Assembly (NCBI GenBank): GCA_012035135.1
Contig: JAAUPI010000013.1
Location: 1-45,360, forward strand
Length of the DNA: 45,360 nucleotides
Direction: 5' to 3'
Source: Microcoleus sp. CSU_2_2
GTDB lineage: Bacteria; Cyanobacteriota; Cyanobacteriia; Cyanobacteriales; Microcoleaceae
Shown in pieces: positions 1-8,512 of this stretch (its first letter is position 1; the number at the start of each line of letters is the position of its first letter). Below the pieces are notes generated by a model. It made no database searches. It had not been told where the DNA came from and saw nothing but the letters and a program-made list of their open reading frames with translations. The translations under genes and the position numbers were made by a program.

Positions 1-344
1 AGTTTCTTTCTCACGAATTGTTAGCAAAAGATCGAGAAGCAGAAATTCACCAAGCTTTATCGGAAGTGATTCACGTCAATGCAACTCCTTTGTCTAAGTC
101 TAACTGGATTGTTGCTTACCAAAACGCAGGTTTGCAAGTAGAAAAATATCAAACTGGTTCGATGACACTTCTCAACGGTTGGCGGATGATTCAAGATGAA
201 GGTTTTGTGGATACAGTGCGGATTTTGTGGAATATTTTAAGTAAATCGCAAATTCGCGATCACGTTTTAGCAATGCGTCGAGTTTTCCAAAAGTACGATC
301 GAGATTTAGGCTACATCATCCTTTGTGCAATCAAACAATCTTAA
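1..344 (+). CDS. Class I SAM-dependent methyltransferase, C-terminal part (5' end outside window)
   Basis: The frame is open from base 3, so the gene begins before the window. About 113 residues remain, ending in LGYIILCAIKQS. The pattern (NWIVAYQNAGLQVEKYQTG, then MTLLNGW, DEGF, MRRVFQKYDRDLGYI) matches my recollection of the C-terminal end of small cyanobacterial class I methyltransferases that act on unknown small molecules. The SAM-binding motifs would lie upstream and cannot be checked, so the call is family-level. The stop codon lies 14 bases before the cupin start that follows, on the same strand, which suggests co-transcription. Confidence 0.6.
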   Translation, partial: FLSHELLAKDREAEIHQALSEVIHVNATPLSKSNWIVAYQNAGLQVEKYQTGSMTLLNGWRMIQDEGFVDTVRILWNILSKSQIRDHVLAMRRVFQKYDRDLGYIILCAIKQS

Positions 345-358
345 TGGAGTCAAAAATT

Positions 359-694
359 ATGACTGCTACTCTTTTACCGCTACAATCTTCCGCAATCCAA
401 CTCCGAGAAGCAATTGAATATCCAGCCGCCGGAGTGTTGAGCCAAGTTTTAGTCAAAGACAATAATTGCCAATACACCCTACTTTGTCTGGCTGCTGGTA
501 GCGAGGTTTCCGAACACTCTTCGGCGCGCAATGCCACAGTTAATGTAGTCGAAGGAAAGGGGATTTTAACTTTGGAAAGTAAAGATATTCTCTTGGAACC
601 GGGGGTGTTTGTTTTCATGCCTGCACGCGCTCCCCACGCCTTGAAAGCTGAGTCAAATTTGGCATTTATCTTGACATTTTCTGAAGCTAATTAA
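359..694 (+). CDS. Small cupin-domain protein
   Basis: This is a 111-residue single-domain cupin. It has the two conserved beta-barrel motifs: a first motif around GSEVSEHSSARNATVNVVEG and a second around LLEPGVFVFMPARAPHAL. The HxH of the first motif is degenerate (EHSS), so metal binding is uncertain. The start at 359 is preferred because GGAG at 346-349 sits nine bases upstream. An ATG at 344 overlaps the upstream stop and would add five residues. It is probably coupled to the preceding methyltransferase. Such small cupins bind or modify small ligands; no substrate can be assigned. Confidence 0.8.
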   Translation: MTATLLPLQSSAIQLREAIEYPAAGVLSQVLVKDNNCQYTLLCLAAGSEVSEHSSARNATVNVVEGKGILTLESKDILLEPGVFVFMPARAPHALKAESNLAFILTFSEAN

Positions 695-734
695 TCCGAT
701 CGATATTTCTGTCTATCTCAACCTGCCGATTGTA

Positions 735-855
735 TGTAGGGTGCGTCGCTGCCAATTTTTTGAGCTTAGTTGTAGATTTTAACATTTAAGTATGGTGCGT
801 CGCTGCGGGATTTTATAGCTTCGTAAGTAGATTGTCGATCGCGACGCACCCTACG
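735..855. repeat. GTGCGTCGC-family palindromic repeat, one and a half copies
   Basis: A first unit with TAGGGTGCGTCGCTGCC starts near 736. A second spans about 791-855 and is an inverted repeat: GGTGCGTCGC on the left and GCGACGCACC on the right, around about 45 bases. The same arms recur near 13983, 21813, 26349 and 33378. The element fills the space between the convergent cupin and Crp-family genes. Confidence 0.75.
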
Positions 856-883
856 GTATTTACGAAAATTGGGATTTTAACAT

Positions 884-1585
884 TTAATCTATGTTTTCTC
901 CCGAAGCGATCGCCTCCAGCTTTTTCCAATCTAATACCGTAATTTTCCCCCCTCTATTATAAGATACAACAGATTTGATTTTCTTAAACAACCGCACGCA
1001 TTCTTCGTAGGTAATTCCAATACTGCGAGCAATTTGATAATAGGGAAAACGTTTTTCTAAACATACACTATTCTCCACAATTTTGGTACTTTGCTCGACG
1101 GCAAAGTAATGAATAAATCGGGCTAAACGGACGATCGCCCTTTCCGACACTAAGCCGTGTACCGTTTCGTGAAGTAGCTGCAACCGCTGGTTGAAAACAG
1201 TCAATATTCGCAAAGCAATTTCAGGATTTTCTCCAATTGCTGCTAGCAAAACTTCCCGATTTATGGTAAGAACTTGCACATCAGTTTCTGCTGTCACCGT
1301 TGCTGGGGCGATCGCATTACCAAGCAAAGCAGGTGCAGCAAACATATCTCCCCCAGATAAGGTGCGGAGAATTGTTTCTTTGCCCGCCATCGCTGTTTTT
1401 GCCACCTGCAAAGAACCGATCGAAAGAGTGTATAATTTTTCCGGGATGCGATCGCCCTCATACATCACAACTTCTCCCTGTCGGTAAGTGCGAACTGCTG
1501 TATGTTCTTGCAATTGCTCCAATTCCGCGTTGCTTAAAGCCCCAAATATCCAAATTTTAGCCAGTTGATCGACGGTTGCTTTCAT
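884..1585 (-). CDS. Crp/Fnr-family transcriptional regulator
   Basis: This 233-residue protein has an N-terminal cyclic-nucleotide-binding-type beta-barrel (about residues 10-120, with RQGEVVMYEGD and LSGGDMFAAPALLG), the long dimerisation helix (ILTVFNQRLQLLHETV) and a C-terminal winged helix in which RFPYYQIARSIGITYEECVR is the likely recognition element. The order and length are those of Crp/Fnr regulators. The cAMP-contacting residues of true Crp are not clearly conserved, so the effector is unknown. It is divergent from the toxin-like gene at 1631 with about 45 bases between them, so it could control that gene. Confidence 0.85.
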   Translation of the reverse strand: MKATVDQLAKIWIFGALSNAELEQLQEHTAVRTYRQGEVVMYEGDRIPEKLYTLSIGSLQVAKTAMAGKETILRTLSGGDMFAAPALLGNAIAPATVTAETDVQVLTINREVLLAAIGENPEIALRILTVFNQRLQLLHETVHGLVSERAIVRLARFIHYFAVEQSTKIVENSVCLEKRFPYYQIARSIGITYEECVRLFKKIKSVVSYNRGGKITVLDWKKLEAIASGENID

Positions 1586-1630
1586 AAATTTAACTTTATC
1601 TTATTGGAGTCCGTTGAGAGTACAATCAAG

Positions 1631-2140
1631 GTGAATTCAGAATATATCCAGACAAGCAGAGCCATCTACGAAAATGCAGAACCCCAATATCGGCGATATT
1701 ATTTTGATGAAGGATCTGGCGGATTTGTGCTAATTCACCAGCAACACAATCTTAATAATTCTGAAATCTTTGTTGCTGAAGTTTTGGCTAAAATAGGAAA
1801 AAGAGTTACACTTTTGAGCGAGCAAGCAGCAGAAGGTACAAGAACCCCAGATGCTGAGATTGACGGTCAGATTTGCGAATTTAAGGAGCTAACAGAATCT
1901 ACTAGAAACATCAGGTATCGAGTTCAAGAAGGAATCAGCAGGGCAAAACGTCAAGGTGCGACAGTCGTAATTATTCATGTCAATCGAGAAACTTACGAGT
2001 TTTGGAAGATAAACGACGGCATCAGAAAAGCTTTTTATTGGGACGAAACACAACTGATTCAGACACTTATATTAGTATTCAACAGCGAAGAAACTCAAGA
2101 AATTGCTAGGGAGGAATGGGAAAATGGAAGACGTTTTTAA
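1631..2140 (+). CDS. CdiA-CT-type nuclease-toxin-like protein
   Basis: With the GTG at 1631 the protein has 169 residues. GAGAG lies ten bases upstream; TTG 1604 and TTG 1565 are alternatives, but 1565 would run into the promoter of the divergent regulator. The core resembles the tRNA-nuclease-type C-terminal domain of CdiA polymorphic toxins: [17 protein letters not shown], then [16 protein letters not shown] (a possible D...ExK nuclease core), then [19 protein letters not shown]. There is no secretion or CDI repeat region, so it would act inside the cell as an orphan module. Its end overlaps the next gene by 17 bases, the spacing of a toxin with a coupled partner. The family call is from memory. 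Confidence 0.5.
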   Translation: MNSEYIQTSRAIYENAEPQYRRYYFDEGSGGFVLIHQQHNLNNSEIFVAEVLAKIGKRVTLLSEQAAEGTRTPDAEIDGQICEFKELTESTRNIRYRVQEGISRAKRQGATVVIIHVNRETYEFWKINDGIRKAFYWDETQLIQTLILVFNSEETQEIAREEWENGRRF

Positions 2141-3155
2141 TGAGTTTGAAGAAGTTATACAAACAGGTTTAAAAAATGATATGCCACGAGATGCAAAATT
2201 GATTACACTCGGGCAAATTGTTTATGCAGTTACCCGCGACGAACTGACAAATAAAGAAGGTTGGCACCTTGAAGAAATGTTGGGAGGCCGGGAACAATGG
2301 GAAGAGGCACTTGAGTACAGTATTTTTGGCTATCCAGTAGATACCGCAACTCCACCTTTAGACAAGCCTTTAGTTATCGCGGGCAAAACTTTTCATTCTC
2401 GCTTAATGACAGGTACGGGAAAATATCGCAGCATCGCAGAAATGCAGCAAAGCGTCAACGCTAGTAGGTGCGAAATTGTGACTGTAGCTGTGCGACGAGT
2501 GCAAACAAAGGCTCCCGGACATGAAGGATTGGCAGAAGCTCTCGATTGGACTAAAATTTGGATGCTGCCGAATACTGCCGGCTGTCAAACGGCAGAAGAA
2601 GCAATTCGAGTAGCTCGTTTGGGCAGAGAAATGGCAAAACTTTTAGGGCAGGAAGATAATAATTTTGTCAAGTTAGAAGTGATTCCTGATGCTAAATATT
2701 TGTTGCCAGATCCGATCGGCACTTTGGAAGCAGCAGAACAATTAGTTAAAGAAGGTTTTGCCGTTTTGCCCTATATCAATGCCGATCCCCTGCTAGCCAA
2801 ACGCTTGGAAGAAGTTGGCTGCGCGACAGTCATGCCCTTAGGTTCGCCGATCGGTTCCGGACAGGGAATCAAAAATGCTGCTAATATTCAAATCATCATT
2901 GAGAATGCCAAAGTTCCTGTGGTTGTCGATGCGGGGATCGGCACGCCCAGCGAAGCTGCACAAGCAATGGAAATGGGTGCTGATGCACTGTTAATTAATT
3001 CGGCGATCGCTAATGCTCAAAATTCCGTAGCAATGGCAAAAGCAATGGGAATGGCAGCAGAATCCGGGCGTTTGGCGTACTTAGCAGGCAGGATGCCAGT
3101 GAAGGATTATGCGATCGCTTCGTCTCCCGAAACAGGTACGATCGCCTCAAAATAA
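2124..3155 (+). CDS. thiG: Thiazole synthase ThiG with an N-terminal toxin-partner-like extension
   Basis: Residues from about 81 onward form a full Thi[21 protein letters not shown], the VKLEVIPD segment whose lysine (about K183) is the family's Schiff-base residue, [14 protein letters not shown], and the phosphate-binding [20 protein letters not shown]. ThiG makes the thiazole moiety of thiamine. The first ~75 residues ([18 protein letters not shown] ... [14 protein letters not shown]) are not ThiG; they look like a small acidic partner of the preceding toxin-like gene. The start at 2124 has a strong AGGGAGG at 2108-2114. No start codon lies at the usual ThiG N-terminus; the nearest internal ATG is at 2277. 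The protein has 343 residues against about 260 for stand-alone ThiG. No ThiO domain is attached. Confidence 0.9.
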   Translation: MEDVFNEFEEVIQTGLKNDMPRDAKLITLGQIVYAVTRDELTNKEGWHLEEMLGGREQWEEALEYSIFGYPVDTATPPLDKPLVIAGKTFHSRLMTGTGKYRSIAEMQQSVNASRCEIVTVAVRRVQTKAPGHEGLAEALDWTKIWMLPNTAGCQTAEEAIRVARLGREMAKLLGQEDNNFVKLEVIPDAKYLLPDPIGTLEAAEQLVKEGFAVLPYINADPLLAKRLEEVGCATVMPLGSPIGSGQGIKNAANIQIIIENAKVPVVVDAGIGTPSEAAQAMEMGADALLINSAIANAQNSVAMAKAMGMAAESGRLAYLAGRMPVKDYAIASSPETGTIASK

Positions 3156-3223
3156 CTTCTCGAATTTTACCACCGTTTTTTTGGTAAAGTTGTAAACATC
3201 AAAAATATTAAGGATTGTGCCTG

Positions 3224-3391
3224 ATGCCTTACATCAACGATGACGATGGACGACTAAATAACTTTGCCAAAGAGCCGAAAATGTACGGAGCGGAATATCC
3301 CGACAAGAAACAGCAACGGAACTACATCATTCTAGGTGTTGCCGGAGCAGCGTTAGTTGCCTTATTAGTGTTTGTGGCTGCTTCCGTCTAA
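3224..3391 (+). CDS. psb34: Psb34-type photosystem II assembly protein (ssl1498 family)
   Basis: This 55-residue protein has a soluble N-terminus with GRLNNFAKEPKMY and KQQRNYIILG, and one C-terminal membrane helix (ILGVAGAALVALLVFVAASV). The pattern matches the ssl1498 'light-harvesting-like' family, renamed Psb34, a single-helix protein that binds the CP47 side of PSII assembly intermediates. It starts 68 bases after thiG on the same strand and is followed by a strong terminator, so it may be transcribed with thiG or from its own promoter in the gap. Confidence 0.85.
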   Translation: MPYINDDDGRLNNFAKEPKMYGAEYPDKKQQRNYIILGVAGAALVALLVFVAASV

Positions 3392-3446
3392 AAACTAGGC
3401 TGACAGTCAAAGCTGTTTCAAATCGCAATTTTAAGTAATTCTTGAC

Positions 3447-3484
3447 TAAACCATGTTTTCCAACAAATGAAAACATGGTTTTTA
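3447..3484 (+). terminator. Rho-independent-type terminator after psb34
   Basis: AAACCATGTTTTC and GAAAACATGGTTT form a perfect 13-bp stem around the loop CAACAAAT (3448-3481), followed by a short T-rich stretch. It lies 56 bases after the psb34 stop. Confidence 0.7.
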
Positions 3485-3554
3485 TGTTTAAATCAAAAGC
3501 AGGAATTTGCAACATTCCTGAACTGGGTCGCGCAAGCTGAAAAACTAAATATAG

Positions 3555-3594
3555 CAGTTGACAGCTTGCCCGCTCGCCGGCCGTTGGGTTGACA
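3555..3594. repeat. Dispersed 40-bp GC-rich repeat, copy 1
   Basis: The block contains GCCCGCTCGCCGGCCGTTGG flanked by TTGACA motifs. An identical stretch of almost 40 bases lies just after the TolC-family gene at about 25443-25481. It sits in the 3485-3935 gap, which otherwise holds a C/G-run palindrome near 3597-3618, a GCGGTTG...CAACCGC hairpin at 3714-3736 and a heptamer array. No gene is seen there. Confidence 0.7.
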
Positions 3595-3880
3595 ACCCCC
3601 CTCGCCCCCCTTGGGGGGAAGACAGTTGACAGTTATTTGACGGGTATCAAACCGTTGATGCTGCAAGGGTCGCCGGATCCATTCATGAGCTTATTTCTGT
3701 CCTTACCGATGTGGCGGTTGCTATAAGACCAACCGCATCGATCGATATTGTAATTAATCAGATTGGTACCTTACCAGCATAAGATTGCTAACCTAAAATC
3801 TATCATCCGAAGAATTATCATCGGTGCATTTTAAGATCCTCAAGGTCGAGTTCGAGTTATGAACCGATCGGGATTTCAAC

Positions 3881-3924
3881 TCTAAAATCTAAAATCTAAA
3901 ATCTAAAATCTAAAATCTAAAATA
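3881..3924. repeat. Heptameric tandem repeat (TAAAATC)n
   Basis: Five exact TAAAATC units run from 3883 to 3917, followed by one degenerate unit (TAAAATA). The array ends 11 bases before the TPR gene start, so it occupies its leader. It is a short tandemly repeated repetitive sequence of the kind common in filamentous cyanobacteria. Confidence 0.9.
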
Positions 3925-3935
3925 TCCTGACCGTG

Positions 3936-6182
3936 ATGTCTATTCCTTCCCAAAAAGTTTCTAGCTCGAACCAGCAGATTTACCAACGCTTGAAACAGGC
4001 GATCGACCTTAATTTACGCCGTCAAATTTTTATTGCTGCTTGCGACGACTTGTGGCTGCGGGACTGCTTAGCTGCCCGCTTAGAGGCAGAATTAGCCAGC
4101 CCAGAAACAGACGAAGTTCCTAGTTCCTCGATCGACTATCCCCGATTTGTCAGCTTGCAACTCGACCTCGGCGATCCCAATCCCTGGGGTACGATCGCAA
4201 CGTGGTTGACCCAACACCCGCCGCGCCCAAATTCCCGCGGCTACATCTGCTTGCCGGGATTCCAAATTCTCGGCACCGAACACCTGACTCGCCAGCCAGC
4301 AACCATCCAGTGGTCGTTCCTGAGCTATTTAAGGGACATCGAATCGCACTTGCAAATGTGGGAGTCTACTCTGCTGCTGTGGGTGTCGCGACCTTGGCTG
4401 AGTTCGATCGAACAGTCAGCCCCGGAATTTTGGCATTGGCGAACCGGAGTATTTGAGTTTGCAGGCGAACCGACTCCAGCAAAGGGTGACTTCGGGGACT
4501 CCGAGGACTGGGAAGATGCCGAGGACTTGGGATTCTCTGGAAACTTGGGAAACTTGCGAGACAAGGGAGAGTTGGGCGAGAAACTTTTAACCTCTTTTTT
4601 GTCTGGACATTCCTCAATTCCCAATTCCCCAATTCCCCAATCCCCCATTCCCCATTCGCCATTCCCGATTCCTAAATCCGTTGAACTAGCAGACTTGGTA
4701 CTAGCAGCAGCATCCGAGGATTTGGAAGCAGAAAATAAGACTGCATCGGGGGAAAATTTTCTGCCACTGCAAACGCTGCAATATATCGAACTCCTGCAAG
4801 AACATCAATGTTGTTCCGAAGCGTTGGCTTTGACTTATCAAAGTTTGGGGAATTTCTATCGCGATCGCATTCTAGCCGGAGAGGCTTCGCCGCAAAACCT
4901 GACGATCGCCATCCGCGCGATCGAGCAAGTAATTGCCTACCTCGAACTCGATCGTCACTCGCACGAAGATCGGCAACCAACTCCCGAATGCGCGCGGCTG
5001 ATTGCCCAATTGAAACAAAACTTAACTTTCGACGATCCAGAGTCAAATAGCCTCCCACCAATTTCCGATTTGCTCAACGACCTCGGTACCCTGTACTGGA
5101 TGCTGTCGCGAGATCGCACGGCCGGCCTCAACGCCTCAGATCCGGTATTCTGCCTCGAACGCAGCATCGCCCTCTACCAAGAAGGTTTGACCAAAACAGA
5201 TGCCGAAACCGAACCCCAAACCCGCGCCAGATTAAACAAAAATTTAGGCATTGCCTCCGCTGATTTAGCCCGCTACCAAGACAAGACAAAGAACTTGCAG
5301 CAAGCAGTTACAGCCTACCAGCAAGCACTGTTAGATCTCGACTCAGGTACAGAACCCCAACAGTACGCAGCGGCTCAGAATAATTTAGCAACAGCATACT
5401 GGAATTTAGCCCAAGACGATCGGCCGTTAGCGAAGCCCTCGGAGAGGATCGTCCACCTCAAAAGTGCGATCGCAGCCTACGCCCAAGCCCTCACCTGTTA
5501 CAGCCCCGAACGAGACCCCCTCAACTATGCCGGAGTCCAAAACAACATCGGTACAGCCTGCTGGAACCTCTGCCAGCACGAACCCTCAGAAATCTTGCTC
5601 GTTAGAGCGATTGCAGCCTATCGAGAGGCTTTGAAATACCGCACCCCAGAATTAGTACCCGCAGCAGCAGCGGCCACTCAGAACAATCTCGGCACGGCTT
5701 ATTGGCACTTAGCAAACCAGTTCCAAGAAAAACGTACCCGAACGGAATCGTTGCAAAAGGCGATTTTAGCCTACGAGACCGCCGTAGATATTGCCACAGA
5801 GATCGATCGAACCCAACTCACCTTTGACCTTTTAGCCGCCCGCAACAACCTAGGACTAGCCCACTATCAACTAGCCACAGACCCAGATTTCGCCTCAGAC
5901 AAAGCCGCCCAGACCCGCCACCTAGAAGCAGCGCTGCACCACCAATTACAAGCCTGCGCTGGAGGAGTGCAACATCTTCAGAACAAAGGGTTAATATATG
6001 AGGATAAACTCAACCCCCAAGTCCCAGCCAACTCTCTATCTGCCGATTCCCGGCAAACAGCTTTGAGCAGTATTGTCAAAACCATTAGAGCTTTCTATAG
6101 TGAATGTGGGCTACAAGGTCAAAATTTAGCGTTATCCCAAGTTCCCGGAGATTTATTGCCTGAAATATTGCGTAGGTTATAA
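3936..6182 (+). CDS. Large tetratricopeptide-repeat protein
   Basis: The ATG at 3936 is chosen over the GTG directly before it; the protein has 748 residues. Residues 1-185 form an uncharacterised cyanobacterial domain (QRLKQAIDLNLRRQIFIAA, a GYICLPGF strand, WSFLSYLRD). About residues 184-247 are low-complexity repeat-derived sequence. The rest, from about residue 270, is mostly TPR: recurrent AIAAYAQALTCY, AAAQNNLATAYWNLA, VQNNIGTACWNLC and ATQNNLGTAYWHLA motifs spaced about 50-60 residues apart. TPRs are protein-binding scaffolds. There is no signal peptide, so it is likely cytoplasmic. A response regulator follows 92 bases later, suggesting a signalling role, but no partner is proven. Confidence 0.85.
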   Translation: MSIPSQKVSSSNQQIYQRLKQAIDLNLRRQIFIAACDDLWLRDCLAARLEAELASPETDEVPSSSIDYPRFVSLQLDLGDPNPWGTIATWLTQHPPRPNSRGYICLPGFQILGTEHLTRQPATIQWSFLSYLRDIESHLQMWESTLLLWVSRPWLSSIEQSAPEFWHWRTGVFEFAGEPTPAKGDFGDSEDWEDAEDLGFSGNLGNLRDKGELGEKLLTSFLSGHSSIPNSPIPQSPIPHSPFPIPKSVELADLVLAAASEDLEAENKTASGENFLPLQTLQYIELLQEHQCCSEALALTYQSLGNFYRDRILAGEASPQNLTIAIRAIEQVIAYLELDRHSHEDRQPTPECARLIAQLKQNLTFDDPESNSLPPISDLLNDLGTLYWMLSRDRTAGLNASDPVFCLERSIALYQEGLTKTDAETEPQTRARLNKNLGIASADLARYQDKTKNLQQAVTAYQQALLDLDSGTEPQQYAAAQNNLATAYWNLAQDDRPLAKPSERIVHLKSAIAAYAQALTCYSPERDPLNYAGVQNNIGTACWNLCQHEPSEILLVRAIAAYREALKYRTPELVPAAAAATQNNLGTAYWHLANQFQEKRTRTESLQKAILAYETAVDIATEIDRTQLTFDLLAARNNLGLAHYQLATDPDFASDKAAQTRHLEAALHHQLQACAGGVQHLQNKGLIYEDKLNPQVPANSLSADSRQTALSSIVKTIRAFYSECGLQGQNLALSQVPGDLLPEILRRL
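4487..4677 (+). repeat. Repeat-derived low-complexity segment inside the TPR gene
   Basis: Two types of repeat are translated in frame. The first half has degenerate G-rich units (GGGGACT, GAGGACT, GGAAACT, GAGAGTT) coding acidic, Gly-rich residues. The second half (about 4612-4674) has C-rich units such as CCCATTC, CCAATTC and CCCCAAT coding alternating I/S/P. These look like intergenic heptamer repeats that became coding sequence. Confidence 0.75.
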
Positions 6183-6274
6183 CTAGTGAAGGCTCAATTT
6201 TCCTAAGTCTGTATCCAATTTTCCATTAATATGACTAAATATTCTTGCCTTATTCTTCAAGCAAATTTGTGGTC

Positions 6275-6967
6275 ATGGCCCCTGTAAAACTCCTTGTGGT
6301 TGATGACGACCCAGCGATCCGAAATCTAGTGCATAGGTATTTGAGCCAGCAAGGCTATCAAGTAGAATCTGCCGGTGACGGTGAGACTGCTTGGGCATTG
6401 TTCGAGCAACTCAAGCCAAAATTAGTGATTCTTGATTGGAACTTGCCCGACACCACTGGCTACAGACTTGGTGAACAAATGCGAAAGCACACCGACGTAT
6501 TTGTGGTAATGCTCACGAATCGTACTGATGAAGCTGACAAAATTCAAGCATTTACAATTGCTGATGACTACGTTACTAAACCTTTTAGTCTGGTAGAGAT
6601 TGGAGCTCGCATAGCAGCTATTTTGAAGCGCGAGCGCTCTCTGACTCCACCCGAACCACAAAGTCTTGCCTTCGGACAGCTAGTGATAGATCCCGTCCGT
6701 CGTGAGGTGACTCTGGGGGATCAGATAGTTGTTTTGACCGCCTTAGAATTCGACCTGCTGTACTGTTTGGCCAGCAAGCCCGGTCGCGTGTGGAGGCGAG
6801 CAGAACTGCTGCAAGCAGTTTGGGACTACGAGTATGTAGGAGATCAGCGCGTGGTGGATGTCCATATCGGTCAAATTCGCCGCAAAATTGAAACCGATCC
6901 GAATCATAATTCCATGATTAAAACCGTCCGGGGTGTAGGATACCAGTTTGAAGTAACAGCCTCCTAG
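6275..6967 (+). CDS. OmpR/PhoB-family response regulator
   Basis: This 230-residue regulator has an N-terminal receiver domain (LVVDDDPAIRN with the acidic pocket, phospho-acceptor D54 in LVILDWNLPD, T81, and K102 in YVTKPFS) and a C-terminal winged-helix DNA-binding domain (LTALEFDLLYCLASKPGRVW ... VVDVHIGQIRRKIE ... TVRGVGYQFE). All phosphorylation residues are present. The start at 6275 (MAPVKLLVV) is favoured over an ATG 30 bases upstream because it gives the normal receiver N-terminus. No histidine kinase lies nearby, so it is an orphan here. It might be related to cyanobacterial NblR- or Rpa-type regulators, but that cannot be decided. Confidence 0.9.
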   Translation: MAPVKLLVVDDDPAIRNLVHRYLSQQGYQVESAGDGETAWALFEQLKPKLVILDWNLPDTTGYRLGEQMRKHTDVFVVMLTNRTDEADKIQAFTIADDYVTKPFSLVEIGARIAAILKRERSLTPPEPQSLAFGQLVIDPVRREVTLGDQIVVLTALEFDLLYCLASKPGRVWRRAELLQAVWDYEYVGDQRVVDVHIGQIRRKIETDPNHNSMIKTVRGVGYQFEVTAS

Positions 6968-6976
6968 TAGCAGTCA

Positions 6977-6996
6977 CCCACGTTTAAAAACGTGGG
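6977..6996. terminator. Hairpin between convergent genes
   Basis: CCCACGTTT and AAACGTGGG form a perfect 9-bp stem around AA, ten bases past the response regulator stop and 37 before the end of convergent hemG. It could terminate both genes, although there is no T-run. The flanks (GTCACCCACG ... GTGGGATTGAAAC) also resemble IS200/IS605-type end hairpins. Confidence 0.4.
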
Positions 6997-7032
6997 ATTG
7001 AAACAAGGAAGCTAATTCTCAACTCAAAACTC

Positions 7033-8478
7033 TTATTGTTGGTTCTGCAAATACTCGCTGACTTCGATCGCGCGCTCAAAACCCCGCCGCACGCAGTCTC
7101 CCAAAGCTACCCCGCCCAGGTAGTTGCTGCACAAATACATCCCCGGCAAGGATTCCAAGCCCTTCTCAATTTGTTGCAGGCGCTGCAAATGACCCAAATT
7201 GTACTGAGGAATCGCCCGCTTCCACAGATGCACGGTTAGAACTTTGGGCTGTGCCGCATCTGGCTTGAGTAAAATCCGAGACAAATCTCGATGTACCTCC
7301 CGAACGATTTGTTCTGGATCGAGATTGCCGATTTCCGAGTCTGTTGCCCCGCCGATATAACTGGTGAGAGTTTGCCAGCCCGCAGGCGCTCGATCGGGAA
7401 ATAAACTCGAAGTCCAAATCGTCCCCAGAGTCCGAATTCCCTGCCCCCTCGGAATTAAATTTCCAAAACCTTCTAACTTTCCCTTGACATCCGATAGCGG
7501 ATATGCTAACACCACGGAAGCAACCGTAGGATAAGTCAAAGCTTGTAAAGCGCTGCTAACTTCCGGTTGCAGTGGCTCCAACAACTCGGCTGTAACGTAG
7601 GCGGGTGTTGTCAACACAACAGTACGCGCCTCAACTTGTTTCTGGCCGTCGGGTGTAGAGAATTCGGCAATGTAAGTTTTGTTTTCTGTGGGTTGGAGGC
7701 GAGTGAGATGCCAGTTGAGTTTCAGCCGATCGGCCAATTCGCTCGCGATCGCCTCTGGCAGAGCCTTCAACCCCTGTTTAAACGAACCCAACTCCCCCGG
7801 CTTAGTCTGAGGAATATTCGCGTCTACGGGCATTTTCTGCGGTCTTTTCTTCGCAGAAAGCAGCGCGCCCGCCACTAGCCCGCCACCTGCATCAGCCATC
7901 TTCGTTACCCGCCCAAAAGCCGCCGCCGCACTGAGTTGTTGCGGATCGCCCGCATAAACCCCAGAAACAAAGGGTTCCACCAATCGCTGCATCACTTCCG
8001 TACCCAGGTGGCGCCGGAAAAATTGAGAAACCGTTTCCTCCCCGCCCTGCTGCGAAAGTCTATCGCCCATTGCCGGTCCGACAAAACCCAAAGCCCCGAA
8101 CAGCGCCCGTAGTTTCCCCGGAAAACTCAGCAACTTCGACTGAATCATCGCCGGCGGAGTCATCGGCACCGGTTGCAGCTTACCTTGCCAATAAACATAA
8201 CGAGGCAATTTTCGATCGGCAAAAATCAACTCCTGCTTCAGTCCGACATCCACAGCCAACTTCATCAATTCCGCAGTTGGTGAAAAACTATTCGGGCCCT
8301 CCTCCCAGAGAAACCCCCCCGCCGTCGAAGTTGTGATATTCCCGCCCACTCGCCCCTGACCTTCAGTAACTAAAATCTTCAGGGGAGATGCACTCGTTGC
8401 TTGCCTGTGGAGTGCGTGTGCCAGACTCAAACCGCTAATACCTGCACCTACAATCAAGGTATCTAGTACATTTGTCAT
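7033..8478 (-). CDS. hemG: Protoporphyrinogen oxidase (oxygen-dependent, HemY type)
   Basis: This 481-residue FAD enzyme oxidises protoporphyrinogen IX to protoporphyrin IX, shared by heme and chlorophyll synthesis. It has the N-terminal Rossmann fold (LIVGAGISGLSLAHAL), the FAD second motif (GRVGGNITT), the EEGPNSFSP substrate-side motif, FVSGVYAGDPQQLSAAAAFG, and a C-terminal FAD segment (GMYLCSNYLGGVALGDCV). Length and motif order match plant and cyanobacterial PPO. It is the HemY-type fold, although annotation pipelines often label it hemG. The start codon directly follows a heptamer array (8479-8512), so its leader is repeat-derived. Confidence 0.93.
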   Translation of the reverse strand: MTNVLDTLIVGAGISGLSLAHALHRQATSASPLKILVTEGQGRVGGNITTSTAGGFLWEEGPNSFSPTAELMKLAVDVGLKQELIFADRKLPRYVYWQGKLQPVPMTPPAMIQSKLLSFPGKLRALFGALGFVGPAMGDRLSQQGGEETVSQFFRRHLGTEVMQRLVEPFVSGVYAGDPQQLSAAAAFGRVTKMADAGGGLVAGALLSAKKRPQKMPVDANIPQTKPGELGSFKQGLKALPEAIASELADRLKLNWHLTRLQPTENKTYIAEFSTPDGQKQVEARTVVLTTPAYVTAELLEPLQPEVSSALQALTYPTVASVVLAYPLSDVKGKLEGFGNLIPRGQGIRTLGTIWTSSLFPDRAPAGWQTLTSYIGGATDSEIGNLDPEQIVREVHRDLSRILLKPDAAQPKVLTVHLWKRAIPQYNLGHLQRLQQIEKGLESLPGMYLCSNYLGGVALGDCVRRGFERAIEVSEYLQNQQ

Positions 8479-8512
8479 TGGTAATTAGTAATTAATTGGT
8501 AATTGGTAATTG
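8479..8512. repeat. Heptamer-like array abutting the hemG start
   Basis: On the minus strand CCAATTA-type heptamers (CCAATTA three times, then ATTACTA and ATTACCA) run directly into the hemG ATG. Any ribosome-binding site must lie within the array. Confidence 0.7.

Noticed and set aside
3714-3736. GCGGTTG...CAACCGC hairpin as a terminator or riboswitch
   Set aside because: The stem is only 7 bp, far from any gene end, and lacks conserved riboswitch sequence.
4325-5061. Several minus-strand ORFs of 98-129 codons
   Set aside because: They are antisense to the TPR gene and its repeat segment; rich in Ser/Arg/Pro, without motifs.
6970-7010. CRISPR-like repeat (GTTTAAAAACGTGGGATTGAAAC)
   Set aside because: The ending ATTGAAAC is CRISPR-like, but there is a single copy, no spacers and no cas genes. 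It is better explained as a terminator or IS-end hairpin.
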